In this document: positions 56,901 to 64,000 of the stretch, in pieces
Layout: each line of letters begins with the position of its first letter
Numbering within the stretch: position 1 is the stretch's first letter
Source: Noviherbaspirillum sp. L7-7A
GTDB lineage: Bacteria > Pseudomonadota > Gammaproteobacteria > Burkholderiales > Burkholderiaceae_D
Direction of reading: 5' to 3'
Length of the DNA: 64,000 bases
NCBI RefSeq assembly: GCF_019052805.1
Contig: NZ_JAHQRJ010000001.1
Location: 248,001 to 312,000, forward strand
Program-made: the position numbers and the translations under genes
Notes under the pieces: generated by a model
Told to the model about the DNA's origin: nothing
Database searches by the model: none
What the model saw: the letters and a program-made list of their open reading frames with translations, nothing else

Positions 56901-59291
56901 TCAGCGCGGCGCCTGTGCCGGTTCGCGCGAGGCTTCCCGTGCCTGCTCGATGATGCGTTCCAGTTCATCCTGGCCAGGTTCGGCTGGCACCGGCGTATCC
57001 GCATCCGGTTGCGCCTCCGGCACGGCCAGCGGGTTTCTTTCCTGCCCCTGTCCCTGCTGCGGAGCCGGCTGCGCCATTTGCGCCGACAAGCCGCCAAAGC
57101 GGGCATTGACGTCCACCAGCCTGCCGTTCTGCGCCTGCCGGAAAAAGTCGCCCACCAGGTACAGCGCATTGTGCGCACCCTGGCCCCAGTAGCTGCTGCG
57201 CATGGTGACGCGGGCGTCGTTGAAGCCCACCCATGCGCCTGATACGAGCGTCGGATGCATCAGCATGAACCAGCCATCGGTATTGTTCTGCGTGGTGCCG
57301 GTCTTGCCGGCCACATCGGCCGTGATGCCGAACTGCGAGCGAATCGCCGTGCCGGTACCCTGGTTCACCGCGGCGCGCAGGATGTCCACCAGCTCATGCG
57401 CCACCCGCGCCGGCAGCGCGCGCTGCTGCATGCCTTCGAACTCGGCCAGCACCTTGCCTCGGCGATCGGTAATGCGGGTCACCACCACCGGCTGGCGATA
57501 GTCGCCGCCATTGGCAATGGCGCCATAGGCCGTGGCCATTTCGAGCATGGTGACCGGGCTGGCGCCCAATGCCAGCGCCGGCACCGCTTCCAGCCGGCTC
57601 TGGTTGACGCCCATGCGGGTCGCCAGATCCACCACCCGCTTCGGCCCGACTTCCTGCATCACCTGGGCCGTGATGGTGTTCCTGGAATACATCAGGCCCT
57701 GGCGCAGCGTCATCGGCTGGTTGCTGGGCGGGTTCAGGTCGCTGGGCCGCCACACCGCGCCGCCGCCGAGCGGTATCTCCACTGCGCGGTCGACGAACTC
57801 GGTCTCCGGCGTCATCCCCTGGGCCAGCGCCGCGCCATAGACAAAGGGCTTGAAGGTCGATCCCGGCTGGCGCTGCGCGCGCGCCACGTGGTCGTACTGG
57901 TCGGTCTGGAAGTCGCGGCTGCCGACCCAGGCCCGCACTTCGCCGCTGTTCGGGTCCATGGCGATGAAGCCGGCCTGCAGCCGGGTCTTGTCCTCGCGGA
58001 GCCGGTTCATGAAGGCCTTGTCGGCACGCAGCCTGGCCAGCGCATCGGCTGCGGCCTCGCCGCCCTCGACCGCATTGCGGTAGGCGCCGGATTCGCGCAC
58101 GAAGGCGTTCACCACCTCGTCGCGGCTGCTCCAGAAATAGCCGAACGGCGCGACCCGCTGCCGCATGCCGGCATAGGCGGACATCGACGACGACAGCAGG
58201 CGCGGCGAGGCCACGCCCCATTCGACATCGGCCACCGCCTGCAGGCCGGACAGCTGGCGCGCCACTGCCTGGTTGGCCGCCGCCTGCAGGCGGCTGTCGA
58301 TCGTGGTGCTGACCACTAGGCCGTCGAGGTAGATGTTGTAGTCATTGTTGTCGGCCCATTCAATGAGCCAGCGCCGCACATACTCGGCGAAATGCGGCGC
58401 CGGGCCCGTCTCTTCATCCTGGCGCTCGAAGTCCAGCCGTATCGGCCGCCTCGCAAGGCTGGCAAGGTTGGCCTCGCTCAGGTGGCCGGCCTTGTGCATC
58501 TGCGCCAGCACGACATTGCGCCGCTTCTGCGCCCGCTCCGGATTGGTCACCGGGTTGTAATAGCTGGTGCCCTTCAACATGCCGATCAGGGTGGCGCTTT
58601 CCAGCACATTGAGCTTGGCGGCGGATTTGTCGAAGTAGGTGCGGGCCGCCATCTCGATGCCGAAGGCGTTGTAGAGGAAGGGCACGGTGTTGAGATAGGT
58701 TTCCAGGATCTCGTCCTTGGTGTAGGCATGCTCGATCTTGAGCGCAGTGATCACTTCCTTGATCTTGCGCGTGACCGAGCGGCTGCGGCCTATCTCCTCC
58801 GGATACAGGTTGCGCGCCAGCTGCTGGGTCAGGGTCGAGCCGCCCTGGGTATCGCCGGCGAGGGTATGCGCCATGCTGGCCGCGGTGCGCTTGAAGTCGA
58901 TGCCGTGGTGCTCGTAGAAGCGGCGGTCCTCGGTGGCGATCAGCGCCTTGACCACATTCGGCGAGATCTTCGCCAGCGGCACCCATTCCCGGTTGCTGCG
59001 GCGGAAGGCGGCGATGCGCTTGCCGTCGAGGGACATGAGCACGCTGGGCTGGTCGGCCTTGGCCTTGCGGATGTCGCTGATGCCGGGTGTGAAGGGGATC
59101 AGCAGCAAAGTATAGAAAAACAGCAGCACGAACAGGATTGCGGCCGACGCGCCCAGGGCCTTGGCCGCGGACCTTGCGCGCTCGCTGCGGCTGGCGCCGG
59201 GCGCGATCGCGCCATTGAAATAGCCGGCGATGCGGCGTGCCAGCCGTCGTGCGGCCTCCATCCGCTTCGCGGCTGGTGATTGGTGTTCCAA
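56901..59291 (-). CDS. Class A penicillin-binding protein (PBP1-type transglycosylase/transpeptidase)
   Basis: About 796 residues. One N-terminal span (SAAILFVLLFFYTLLLIPF) precedes a GT51 glycosyltransferase domain with the catalytic Glu in IATEDRRFYEHHGIDFKR near residue 120 and GGSTLTQQLARNLY. The transpeptidase domain has STFK (RQPGSTFKPFVYGAAL) near 478, YSRN and KTGTTQNN near 661, all catalytic motifs present. The C-terminal ~60 residues are Gln/Pro/Glu-rich. I prefer the TTG at 59291, which has GGGAG six bases upstream; the ATG at 59261 (MEAARRLARR) has no ribosome site. It polymerises and cross-links peptidoglycan in the periplasm. Confidence 0.88.
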   Translation of the reverse strand: MEHQSPAAKRMEAARRLARRIAGYFNGAIAPGASRSERARSAAKALGASAAILFVLLFFYTLLLIPFTPGISDIRKAKADQPSVLMSLDGKRIAAFRRSNREWVPLAKISPNVVKALIATEDRRFYEHHGIDFKRTAASMAHTLAGDTQGGSTLTQQLARNLYPEEIGRSRSVTRKIKEVITALKIEHAYTKDEILETYLNTVPFLYNAFGIEMAARTYFDKSAAKLNVLESATLIGMLKGTSYYNPVTNPERAQKRRNVVLAQMHKAGHLSEANLASLARRPIRLDFERQDEETGPAPHFAEYVRRWLIEWADNNDYNIYLDGLVVSTTIDSRLQAAANQAVARQLSGLQAVADVEWGVASPRLLSSSMSAYAGMRQRVAPFGYFWSSRDEVVNAFVRESGAYRNAVEGGEAAADALARLRADKAFMNRLREDKTRLQAGFIAMDPNSGEVRAWVGSRDFQTDQYDHVARAQRQPGSTFKPFVYGAALAQGMTPETEFVDRAVEIPLGGGAVWRPSDLNPPSNQPMTLRQGLMYSRNTITAQVMQEVGPKRVVDLATRMGVNQSRLEAVPALALGASPVTMLEMATAYGAIANGGDYRQPVVVTRITDRRGKVLAEFEGMQQRALPARVAHELVDILRAAVNQGTGTAIRSQFGITADVAGKTGTTQNNTDGWFMLMHPTLVSGAWVGFNDARVTMRSSYWGQGAHNALYLVGDFFRQAQNGRLVDVNARFGGLSAQMAQPAPQQGQGQERNPLAVPEAQPDADTPVPAEPGQDELERIIEQAREASREPAQAPR

Positions 59292-59438
59292 GAATTGCTC
59301 CCTGCGTGGTTCGGTGGCGCTGCGCGCGAAAACGGCGATGATACCCGAGCGCCGCCATGCGCTTGCTTGGGTTGCTGGAACCATTGGCTGCAGTTGTAAT
59401 CCAAACAAGCCCGACAATACAGCCACCCCGGAGTTTTC

Positions 59439-60119
59439 ATGAAGATACTGATGGTGCTTACCTCGCATGACCAGCTCGGCGACACCGGCAGGAAAACCGG
59501 CTTCTGGCTGGAAGAGTTTGCCGCGCCGTATTACGTGTTCAAGGATGCCGGCGCCGACATCAGGCTGGCCTCGCCCAAGGGCGGCCAGCCGCCGCTGGAC
59601 CCGAAGAGCGACGAGCCCGATGCCCAGACCGACGCCACCCGCCGCTTCAAGGGCGACGAGCAGTCGCAACGCGCGCTGGCCTCGACCGTGCCGCTGGCGA
59701 GCGTGGAGGCGGAAGACTATGACGCGGTGTTCTATCCAGGCGGCCACGGCCCGCTGTGGGACCTGGCGCAGGATGCCGATTCCATCCGCCTGATCGAAAC
59801 CATGCACCAGGCCGGCAAGCAGGTCGCGTTGGTCTGCCACGCGCCCGGGGCGCTGCGCAATGTGCGCGGCGCGGACGGCAAGCCGCTGGTGGCTGGCAAG
59901 AAGGTGACCGGCTTCACCAATAGCGAGGAAGAGGCGGTGCAGCTGACCAATGTAGTGCCCTTCCTGGTGGAAGACGCGATGAAGCAGAGCGGCGCGAACT
60001 ACAGCCGCGGGCCGGACTGGCAGTCTTATGTGGTAAGCGACGGGAACCTGATCACGGGGCAGAATCCGGCCTCGTCGGAGGAGGCTGCGCGGGAAGTGCT
60101 GGGGCGGTTGCAGCGGTAG
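59439..60119 (+). CDS. DJ-1/PfpI family protein, Hsp31-like (class I glutamine amidotransferase fold)
   Basis: 226 residues. The nucleophile cysteine is in LVCHAPGALRNV near residue 133, with the upstream DYDAVFYPGGHGPLWDLA glutamate region typical of the Hsp31/glyoxalase III-like branch. The N-terminus is MKILMVLTSHDQLGDTGRKT. Family members act as chaperones, deglycases or glyoxalases under stress; the activity here is unproven. It is first in a module with the small leftward protein and the alcohol dehydrogenase; a decayed 3' part of a second copy lies at 61841-62002. Confidence 0.88.
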   Translation: MKILMVLTSHDQLGDTGRKTGFWLEEFAAPYYVFKDAGADIRLASPKGGQPPLDPKSDEPDAQTDATRRFKGDEQSQRALASTVPLASVEAEDYDAVFYPGGHGPLWDLAQDADSIRLIETMHQAGKQVALVCHAPGALRNVRGADGKPLVAGKKVTGFTNSEEEAVQLTNVVPFLVEDAMKQSGANYSRGPDWQSYVVSDGNLITGQNPASSEEAAREVLGRLQR

Positions 60120-60229
60120 TGAATTTAGCCGGACAGTTGTCAGGCGAAGGGCGCGTCAGCCAGGTCCAGGTTTTCCGAAACAAGCTTCGTACAGTGCGGC
60201 TTTTCTGGTTGGTTGGTCGACTATGCCCA

Positions 60230-60448
60230 TTATTTTGGTTTTTTTGGCAGGCTTGCTGCTTTTTCCAACCCGGCTGTGTAATTAACCAGCGCTAATGCAT
60301 AGGTGACTAGGCGCTGGTATTTTGGGTCGCTCTCCACCCGAAAGGCATCAAGATTATTCATCTTTATGAATTCCTCCAATGTGATGTAGTCGCCTGCGCG
60401 AATGGCGGATAACGCGTTGTCGGATAGGCAGGTGACTTTGTCGTTCAT
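60230..60448 (-). CDS. Small protein of unknown function with AL-x-AI-x-AG-x5-EEF motif (copy 1)
   Basis: 72 residues, ATG at 60448. The N-terminal half reads LSDNALSAIRAGDYITLEEF. It shares the spaced pattern ALxAIxAGxxxxxEEF with the 76-residue protein at 62280-62510, the same position in the decayed second module. No signal peptide or membrane span, net charge near neutral. I do not recognise the family. Divergent from the alcohol dehydrogenase; a palindrome GTGCA-TAT-TGCAC (60475-60487) lies just upstream. The paralogue is the main evidence that it is a real gene. Confidence 0.6.
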   Translation of the reverse strand: MNDKVTCLSDNALSAIRAGDYITLEEFIKMNNLDAFRVESDPKYQRLVTYALALVNYTAGLEKAASLPKKPK

Positions 60449-60741
60449 GGCGGGTCTTCACAAGAGTTGGCAAGGTGCATATTGCACGTTGCAGGCGCTC
60501 CGGTTGGCGCATTCGGTCCGTGATGGATATGTCTCAACTCGGGATTTCAATCGCAGGAAGAAAAAACAATTGCCTGAAAGTGAGTACTGAGCAATTGCAA
60601 CCGGTTCCCGCAGCGCCCCTGTTTCATATGGCGCCTTCCTATCGCATGCACCTGCAAATACCGCTTGCGCCTGCGCCTATGTCGGCCAGCTAGCGGTTCA
60701 CTGCCTGGAACATTGATTTTCTCAAAACGCAAAAGGACACC

Positions 60742-61791
60742 ATGCTTCAATCCAAAGGCTATGGCGCGACCAGCGCCGACGATGCACTGCACCACCTCGA
60801 CTTCCAGCGCCGCGACCCCGGCCCGCATGACGTGCAGATCCAGATCCAGTACTGCGGCGTCTGCCATTCCGACCTGCATACCGTGCGCAATGAATGGGGC
60901 AATACCATCTATCCGGTGGTGCCGGGCCATGAAATCATCGGCCGCGTGGTCGCGGTCGGCAACCATGTGACGCGCCACAAGGTGGATGACATCGTCGGCG
61001 TTGGATGCATGGTCGACTCCTGCCAGCGCTGCGACGCCTGCGGCATCGGACTGGAACAGTATTGCGAGAACGGCTTCGTCGGCACCTACAACGGCGAGGA
61101 AATGCATACCGGCGGCATGACCTATGGCGGCTATTCCGACAGCATCGTGGTCCATGAGAAATTCGTGCTGCGGGTACCCGGCAAGCTCGACCCGGCCGCC
61201 GCCGCGCCGCTGCTGTGCGCCGGCATCACTACCTATTCGCCGCTGCGCCACTGGAAGGTGGGGCCGGGGCAGAAGGTGGGCGTGGTTGGCCTGGGCGGAC
61301 TCGGCCACATGGGCATCAAGCTGGCCCATGCAATGGGCGCGCAGGTGGTGCTGTTCACCACCTCGCCTGGCAAGCGCGAGGATGGTTTGCGCCTGGGTGC
61401 CGATGAAGTGGTGGTGTCGAAGGATGCCGACGCAATGGCCCGGCATGAGAACAGCTTCGATTTCATCCTGAACACCGTGGCCGCGCCCCACAGCCTGGAT
61501 GCCTTCCTGGTGCTGTTGAAGCGCGAGGGCACCATGACCCTGGTCGGCGCGCCGGCCACGCCGCATCCGTCGCCGCAGGTGTTCAACCTGATCATGAAGC
61601 GCCGCCACCTGGCCGGCTCGCTGATCGGCGGCATCGCCGAAACGCAGGAAATGCTGGATTTCTGCGCCGAGCACGGCATCGTGTCGGACATCGAGATGAT
61701 ACGGATGGACCAGATCAACGAGGCCTATGAGCGCATGCTGAAAAGCGACGTGAAGTACCGCTTCGTGATCGACATGGGCACGCTGGCGTGA
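60742..61791 (+). CDS. Zinc-dependent NAD(P)H alcohol dehydrogenase (cinnamyl-alcohol dehydrogenase / YahK type)
   Basis: 349 residues, ATG at 60742 with AAGGA nearby. The catalytic zinc site is in YCGVCHSDLHTV near residue 37 and GHEIIGRVVAVG near 63; structural zinc cysteines are in CQRCDACGIGLEQYC near 94-108. The Rossmann motif is VVGLGGLGHMGIKLAHAMGA near 175-195. It reduces aldehydes with NAD(P)H, consistent with a detoxification partner for the adjacent DJ-1/PfpI protein (inference). An eroded copy is at 62697-63040. Confidence 0.92.
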   Translation: MLQSKGYGATSADDALHHLDFQRRDPGPHDVQIQIQYCGVCHSDLHTVRNEWGNTIYPVVPGHEIIGRVVAVGNHVTRHKVDDIVGVGCMVDSCQRCDACGIGLEQYCENGFVGTYNGEEMHTGGMTYGGYSDSIVVHEKFVLRVPGKLDPAAAAPLLCAGITTYSPLRHWKVGPGQKVGVVGLGGLGHMGIKLAHAMGAQVVLFTTSPGKREDGLRLGADEVVVSKDADAMARHENSFDFILNTVAAPHSLDAFLVLLKREGTMTLVGAPATPHPSPQVFNLIMKRRHLAGSLIGGIAETQEMLDFCAEHGIVSDIEMIRMDQINEAYERMLKSDVKYRFVIDMGTLA

Positions 61792-61840
61792 GTGCGGGAA
61801 CACGCCCGGCGGCATGTGCCATCGGGTCTTCGGAGAAGAG

Positions 61841-62002
61841 TTCCCCTTGCTGGTGGAAGACTCCATTAAGCAAGGCGGCGCGGACTTCGGCCGCGGACCG
61901 GACTGGCAGCGTCGGTTGGTGAGCGACGGGAATCTGTTCGCCGGGTAGAATCCGGCGTCGTCGGAAGAGGCTGCGCGGGAGGTGTTATGGCAGTTGGAGC
62001 GG
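61841..62002 (+). pseudogene. Remnant of a second DJ-1/PfpI gene (3' part only)
   Basis: Reads FPLLVEDSIKQGGADFGRGP then DWQRRLVSDGNLFAG, a TAG, then NPASSEEAAREVLWQLER. This lines up residue by residue with the C-terminus of the 59439-60119 protein (PFLVEDAMKQSGANYSRGP..., NPASSEEAAREVLGRLQR). The TAG at 61946-61948 replaces the Gln codon CAG. Substitutions before decay are conservative, so this copy had diverged while functional. The 5' ~500 nt are missing. Confidence 0.85.
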
Positions 62003-62279
62003 TTGGGATGCGCAGTGATGGGAATGACTGGGCAGCGTGGGTATAAAGCGGCTTTTCAGACGCTTGCCGCATAACGTTCGGGTGGCAAGGGCGTCCAGAG
62101 CCATGATTGAAAGGGTATAAAGGGGCCGGAAGTTTACAGGGAGTAGGGGTAGCCATCACCCGGTACTTGCGGCATGGCGGTCCGTTGTCGTAATTAGTGA
62201 CCGTTTTGTTGCCGCACCTCGCATCTATCCGGGAGCAGCACTCACGGGCCCCTCCCGGGCTCTGGCACCCGCGCGGGCC

Positions 62280-62510
62280 TTAGGGTTTCTCGAACCAAGG
62301 CATACATCCTGGAAAAAGCTTTTTCAATTCGGCTTCCAGATAATTTTTGTAGTCAAGCGTGGGTGAATAATAGCCTTGGTTGGAATGACGTATTTTTTCC
62401 TCCTTATCCTTTTGGCTTTGTTGATCCACGAATTCCTCATAGGATAAGAGTTGTCCGGCCGAAATTGCTTCAAGCGCTTTATCGTTAATGGAAATGTTGT
62501 CTTCATCCAT
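62280..62510 (-). CDS. Small protein of unknown function with AL-x-AI-x-AG-x5-EEF motif (copy 2)
   Basis: 76 residues from the ATG at 62510, with a strong GGAGG ribosome site six bases upstream. It reads MDEDNISINDKALEAISAGQ then LLSYEEFVDQQ, rich in Lys/Glu with a Tyr-rich middle and one cysteine. It pairs with the 60230-60448 protein by the spaced motif and by position before an ADH copy on the other strand. It is AT-richer than its surroundings. Unlike its flanking PfpI and ADH remnants, this frame is intact, implying retention or selection. Confidence 0.65.
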   Translation of the reverse strand: MDEDNISINDKALEAISAGQLLSYEEFVDQQSQKDKEEKIRHSNQGYYSPTLDYKNYLEAELKKLFPGCMPWFEKP

Positions 62511-62696
62511 GATTCCCTCCGGTGGAATAGTAGTCAGGGCGGTACGTTGGAAAATCAATCACGGCGCAGGCACAGCACATGCGTGCCCCGGCTGAATTTA
62601 TGTATCAGAAAAACCTGGCTGGTTCAGCTACCGGATTTCTTTCTCGTTTCTGGCAGCGTTGGCCGACACCATCCTGATCCCCCATGAAGACATACC

Positions 62697-63040
62697 ATGC
62701 TTCAATTCAAAGGCCGATCGTGCCGCCATTACCAGCAATGGCGGCCAGCGCCCTGACTTCCAGCTGCACGACACCGGCTCGCATCACGCGCAGATGCTGA
62801 TCCGGAACTGCGGCGCATGCGACTCCGGCCTGTGGACCTGGCGCGATGAATGGGGTAGTACCGTCTCCCCCAGTGCGATGCCTGCAGCATGGGAATGGAA
62901 CAAGATTGCGAGTATGGTTTTGTAGGGAACTGCAACAACGAGGAAATGCATACCGGCGGCATGGCCTGGGGTGACTATTGCAACAGCATCGTGGCATGAG
63001 AAATTCGTCATGCGGATGTCCGGCAAGCTTGATCCGGCCA
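62697..63040 (+). pseudogene. Eroded second copy of the zinc alcohol dehydrogenase
   Basis: It starts MLQFKG like the intact gene (MLQSKG), then shifts frame. Similarity continues as DFQLHDTGSHHAQMLIRNCG and ACDSGLWTWRDEWGSTVSP, matching DFQRRDPGPHDVQIQIQYCG and VCHSDLHTVRNEWGNTIYP. About 105 nt corresponding to 60915-61020 of the intact copy are deleted. The zinc-loop and EEMHTGGM segments follow, and all similarity ends at 63040. Multiple frameshifts and stops; zinc-site residues are partly lost (CHS to CDS). Confidence 0.88.
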
Positions 63041-63156
63041 TGCTTGCCTGAAAGGGTGAAAACGTGAAAACGCCCGGTGGCCTGCGCCGTCGGGGCGTAT
63101 TGCAGCAAGGCGTGCCCGCCTTGCTGACCTTGCTGACTTCCCGACCTTCCTTCCCC

Positions 63157-64000
63157 TTACTCCGCGTTGCCGGCCAGTTCGGCCTGGTCGCCATCCTTCT
63201 CCGCCGGCACCGGATGGCCGTCAAAGCCATAGCGCGCCGACTTGGTGGCCGCGTGGATCTGCTCGATCGGAAACTTCGGCGTGCGGTCGGCATACAGCAG
63301 GCCGTTGGCTTCCTGGAAGGTGTCGGTAAACTGGGTGTAGCAGAAGCCAGAGAACATCACCGTGGTGTTGACCACTTCCAGCAGCTTGCGGTACTTGGTG
63401 GCGAACTGCTTCTGCTCATTGGCAACCGAATAGCCCCAGGTGTTGCCCTCGTTCTGCTGCGGCTTGACGAAGGCGATGCCGCCGAACTCGGTCAGCATGA
63501 TGGGCTGGCCGCGGTGCGGATAGCCGTCCAGCGTCAGGATGCGGCCGCCGGGGCGCCTGCGGTCGAACAGTTCCTGGGTCTTGTCGGAATAACGCGCCTT
63601 GATCTTCTCCGGGTCGGCGTCGTAATCATGGATGCCGATGATGTCGGTGGCCGCCGCTTCCCAGCCGTCGTTGCCGATCACGGGGCGGGTGGTGTCGAGC
63701 GTGCGGGTCAGGTGGTAGAGCGCCTCCACCGCGTTGCGATGCGACTGGGTCGACATCAGGTTGGGCACGCCCCACGATTCATTGAACGGCACCCAGACCA
63801 CGATGCAGGGATGGCTGTAGTCGCGCTCGATCACCTCGGTCCATTCATGCACCATGCGGGTGATGGCCTTGGCCGTGAAGCGGTAGGCCGAGGGCATTTC
63901 CTCCCACACCATCAGGCCCAGCTTGTCGGCCCAGTACAGGTAGCGCGGGTCCTCGATCTTCTGGTGCTTGCGCACGCCATTGAAGCCCATTTCCTTGGCC
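63157..64000 (-). CDS. Glycoside hydrolase family 2 protein, C-terminal part (runs off window)
   Basis: The leftward frame enters from the window edge and ends at 63157; about 281 residues are visible. The TIM-barrel core has GFNGVRKHQKIEDPRYLYWA, the acid/base Glu in PFNESWGVPNL and the nucleophile Glu in PIMLTEFGGIAF. GH2 enzymes include beta-galactosidases, beta-glucuronidases and mannosidases; the substrate cannot be told from this part. The tail (PAEKDGDQAELAGNAE) is polar. The N-terminal sugar-binding and immunoglobulin-like domains lie beyond the edge. Confidence 0.85.
   Translation of the reverse strand, partial: AKEMGFNGVRKHQKIEDPRYLYWADKLGLMVWEEMPSAYRFTAKAITRMVHEWTEVIERDYSHPCIVVWVPFNESWGVPNLMSTQSHRNAVEALYHLTRTLDTTRPVIGNDGWEAAATDIIGIHDYDADPEKIKARYSDKTQELFDRRRPGGRILTLDGYPHRGQPIMLTEFGGIAFVKPQQNEGNTWGYSVANEQKQFATKYRKLLEVVNTTVMFSGFCYTQFTDTFQEANGLLYADRTPKFPIEQIHAATKSARYGFDGHPVPAEKDGDQAELAGNAE

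Noticed and set aside
59292-59840. N-terminal extension of the penicillin-binding protein to 979 residues
   Set aside because: It would overlap the start of the divergent PfpI gene and adds no family sequence; a ribosome site supports the TTG at 59291.
1-64000. tRNA, rRNA, insertion sequences, integrase or attachment sites
   Set aside because: Scanned by eye for clover-leaf patterns, transposase or integrase motifs and flanking repeats; none was convincing.

Overview
This window looks like a chromosomal segment of a GC-rich betaproteobacterium, most likely of the Burkholderiales (Oxalobacteraceae-like). This rests on gene content and order and on protein character: pgi-zwf-hexR divergent from edd-eda, argA-yggX next to hrpA, and a large Wzx/Wzy-type exopolysaccharide locus. 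I could not run a database search, so the family placement is inference. No rRNA, tRNA, CRISPR array or intact insertion sequence was seen.

Layout. (1) 1-6.6 kb: Entner-Doudoroff block. Leftward pgi, zwf and hexR (cut by the window edge) diverge from rightward edd-eda. The intergenic gap carries two look-alike HexR operators, one per promoter. (2) 6.9-8.9 kb: a CHASE-PAS histidine kinase broken by an in-frame amber codon and truncated in its ATPase domain beside a threefold 14-bp repeat. (3) 9.0-11.1 kb: a CBS/DUF21 transporter-like protein and rpiA. (4) 11.3-15.9 kb: an AT-richer, leftward island with two GNAT/FemAB-like acyltransferases and a formyltransferase/five-bladed-propeller fusion, probably acquired and probably involved in glycan modification. 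(5) 16.5-22.1 kb: yggX, argA and hrpA. (6) 22.3-25.8 kb: a 28-residue membrane microprotein candidate, an OafA-type acyltransferase and a LysR regulator.

(7) 26.2-49.5 kb: exopolysaccharide locus. It holds an initiating sugar-phosphate transferase, TviB/WbpO- and TviC/WbpP-like enzymes for UDP-GalNAcA, a MurJ-like flippase, three GT4 glycosyltransferases (the first frameshifted), a Wzy/ligase, a polysaccharide deacetylase, an AsnB-like amidotransferase, and the Wza/Wzc export pair. Wza/Wzc are bracketed by two convergent secreted DUF4874/DUF4832 paralogues. A membrane-anchored protein of unknown function and an ATP-grasp enzyme follow. Together these suggest a Wzx/Wzy-dependent polymer containing a HexNAc uronic acid that may be amidated or deacetylated.

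(8) 49.9-55.7 kb: a three-gene, translationally coupled MksF-MksE-MksB (JetA-JetB-JetC) SMC operon with no JetD/MksG nuclease gene beside it. (9) 56.0-59.3 kb: an ankyrin-repeat protein with a Thr-rich N-terminus and a class A penicillin-binding protein. (10) 59.4-63.0 kb: a DJ-1/PfpI protein, a small unknown protein and a zinc alcohol dehydrogenase, followed by a decayed second copy of the same three-gene module in the same order. (11) From 63.2 kb to the edge: the C-terminal part of a GH2 glycoside hydrolase.

The strongest candidates for something new are the nuclease-less SMC operon, the duplicated and decaying PfpI/small-protein/ADH module with its paralogous small proteins, the AT-rich acyl/formyl-transfer island, and the DUF4832 pair around the export genes.
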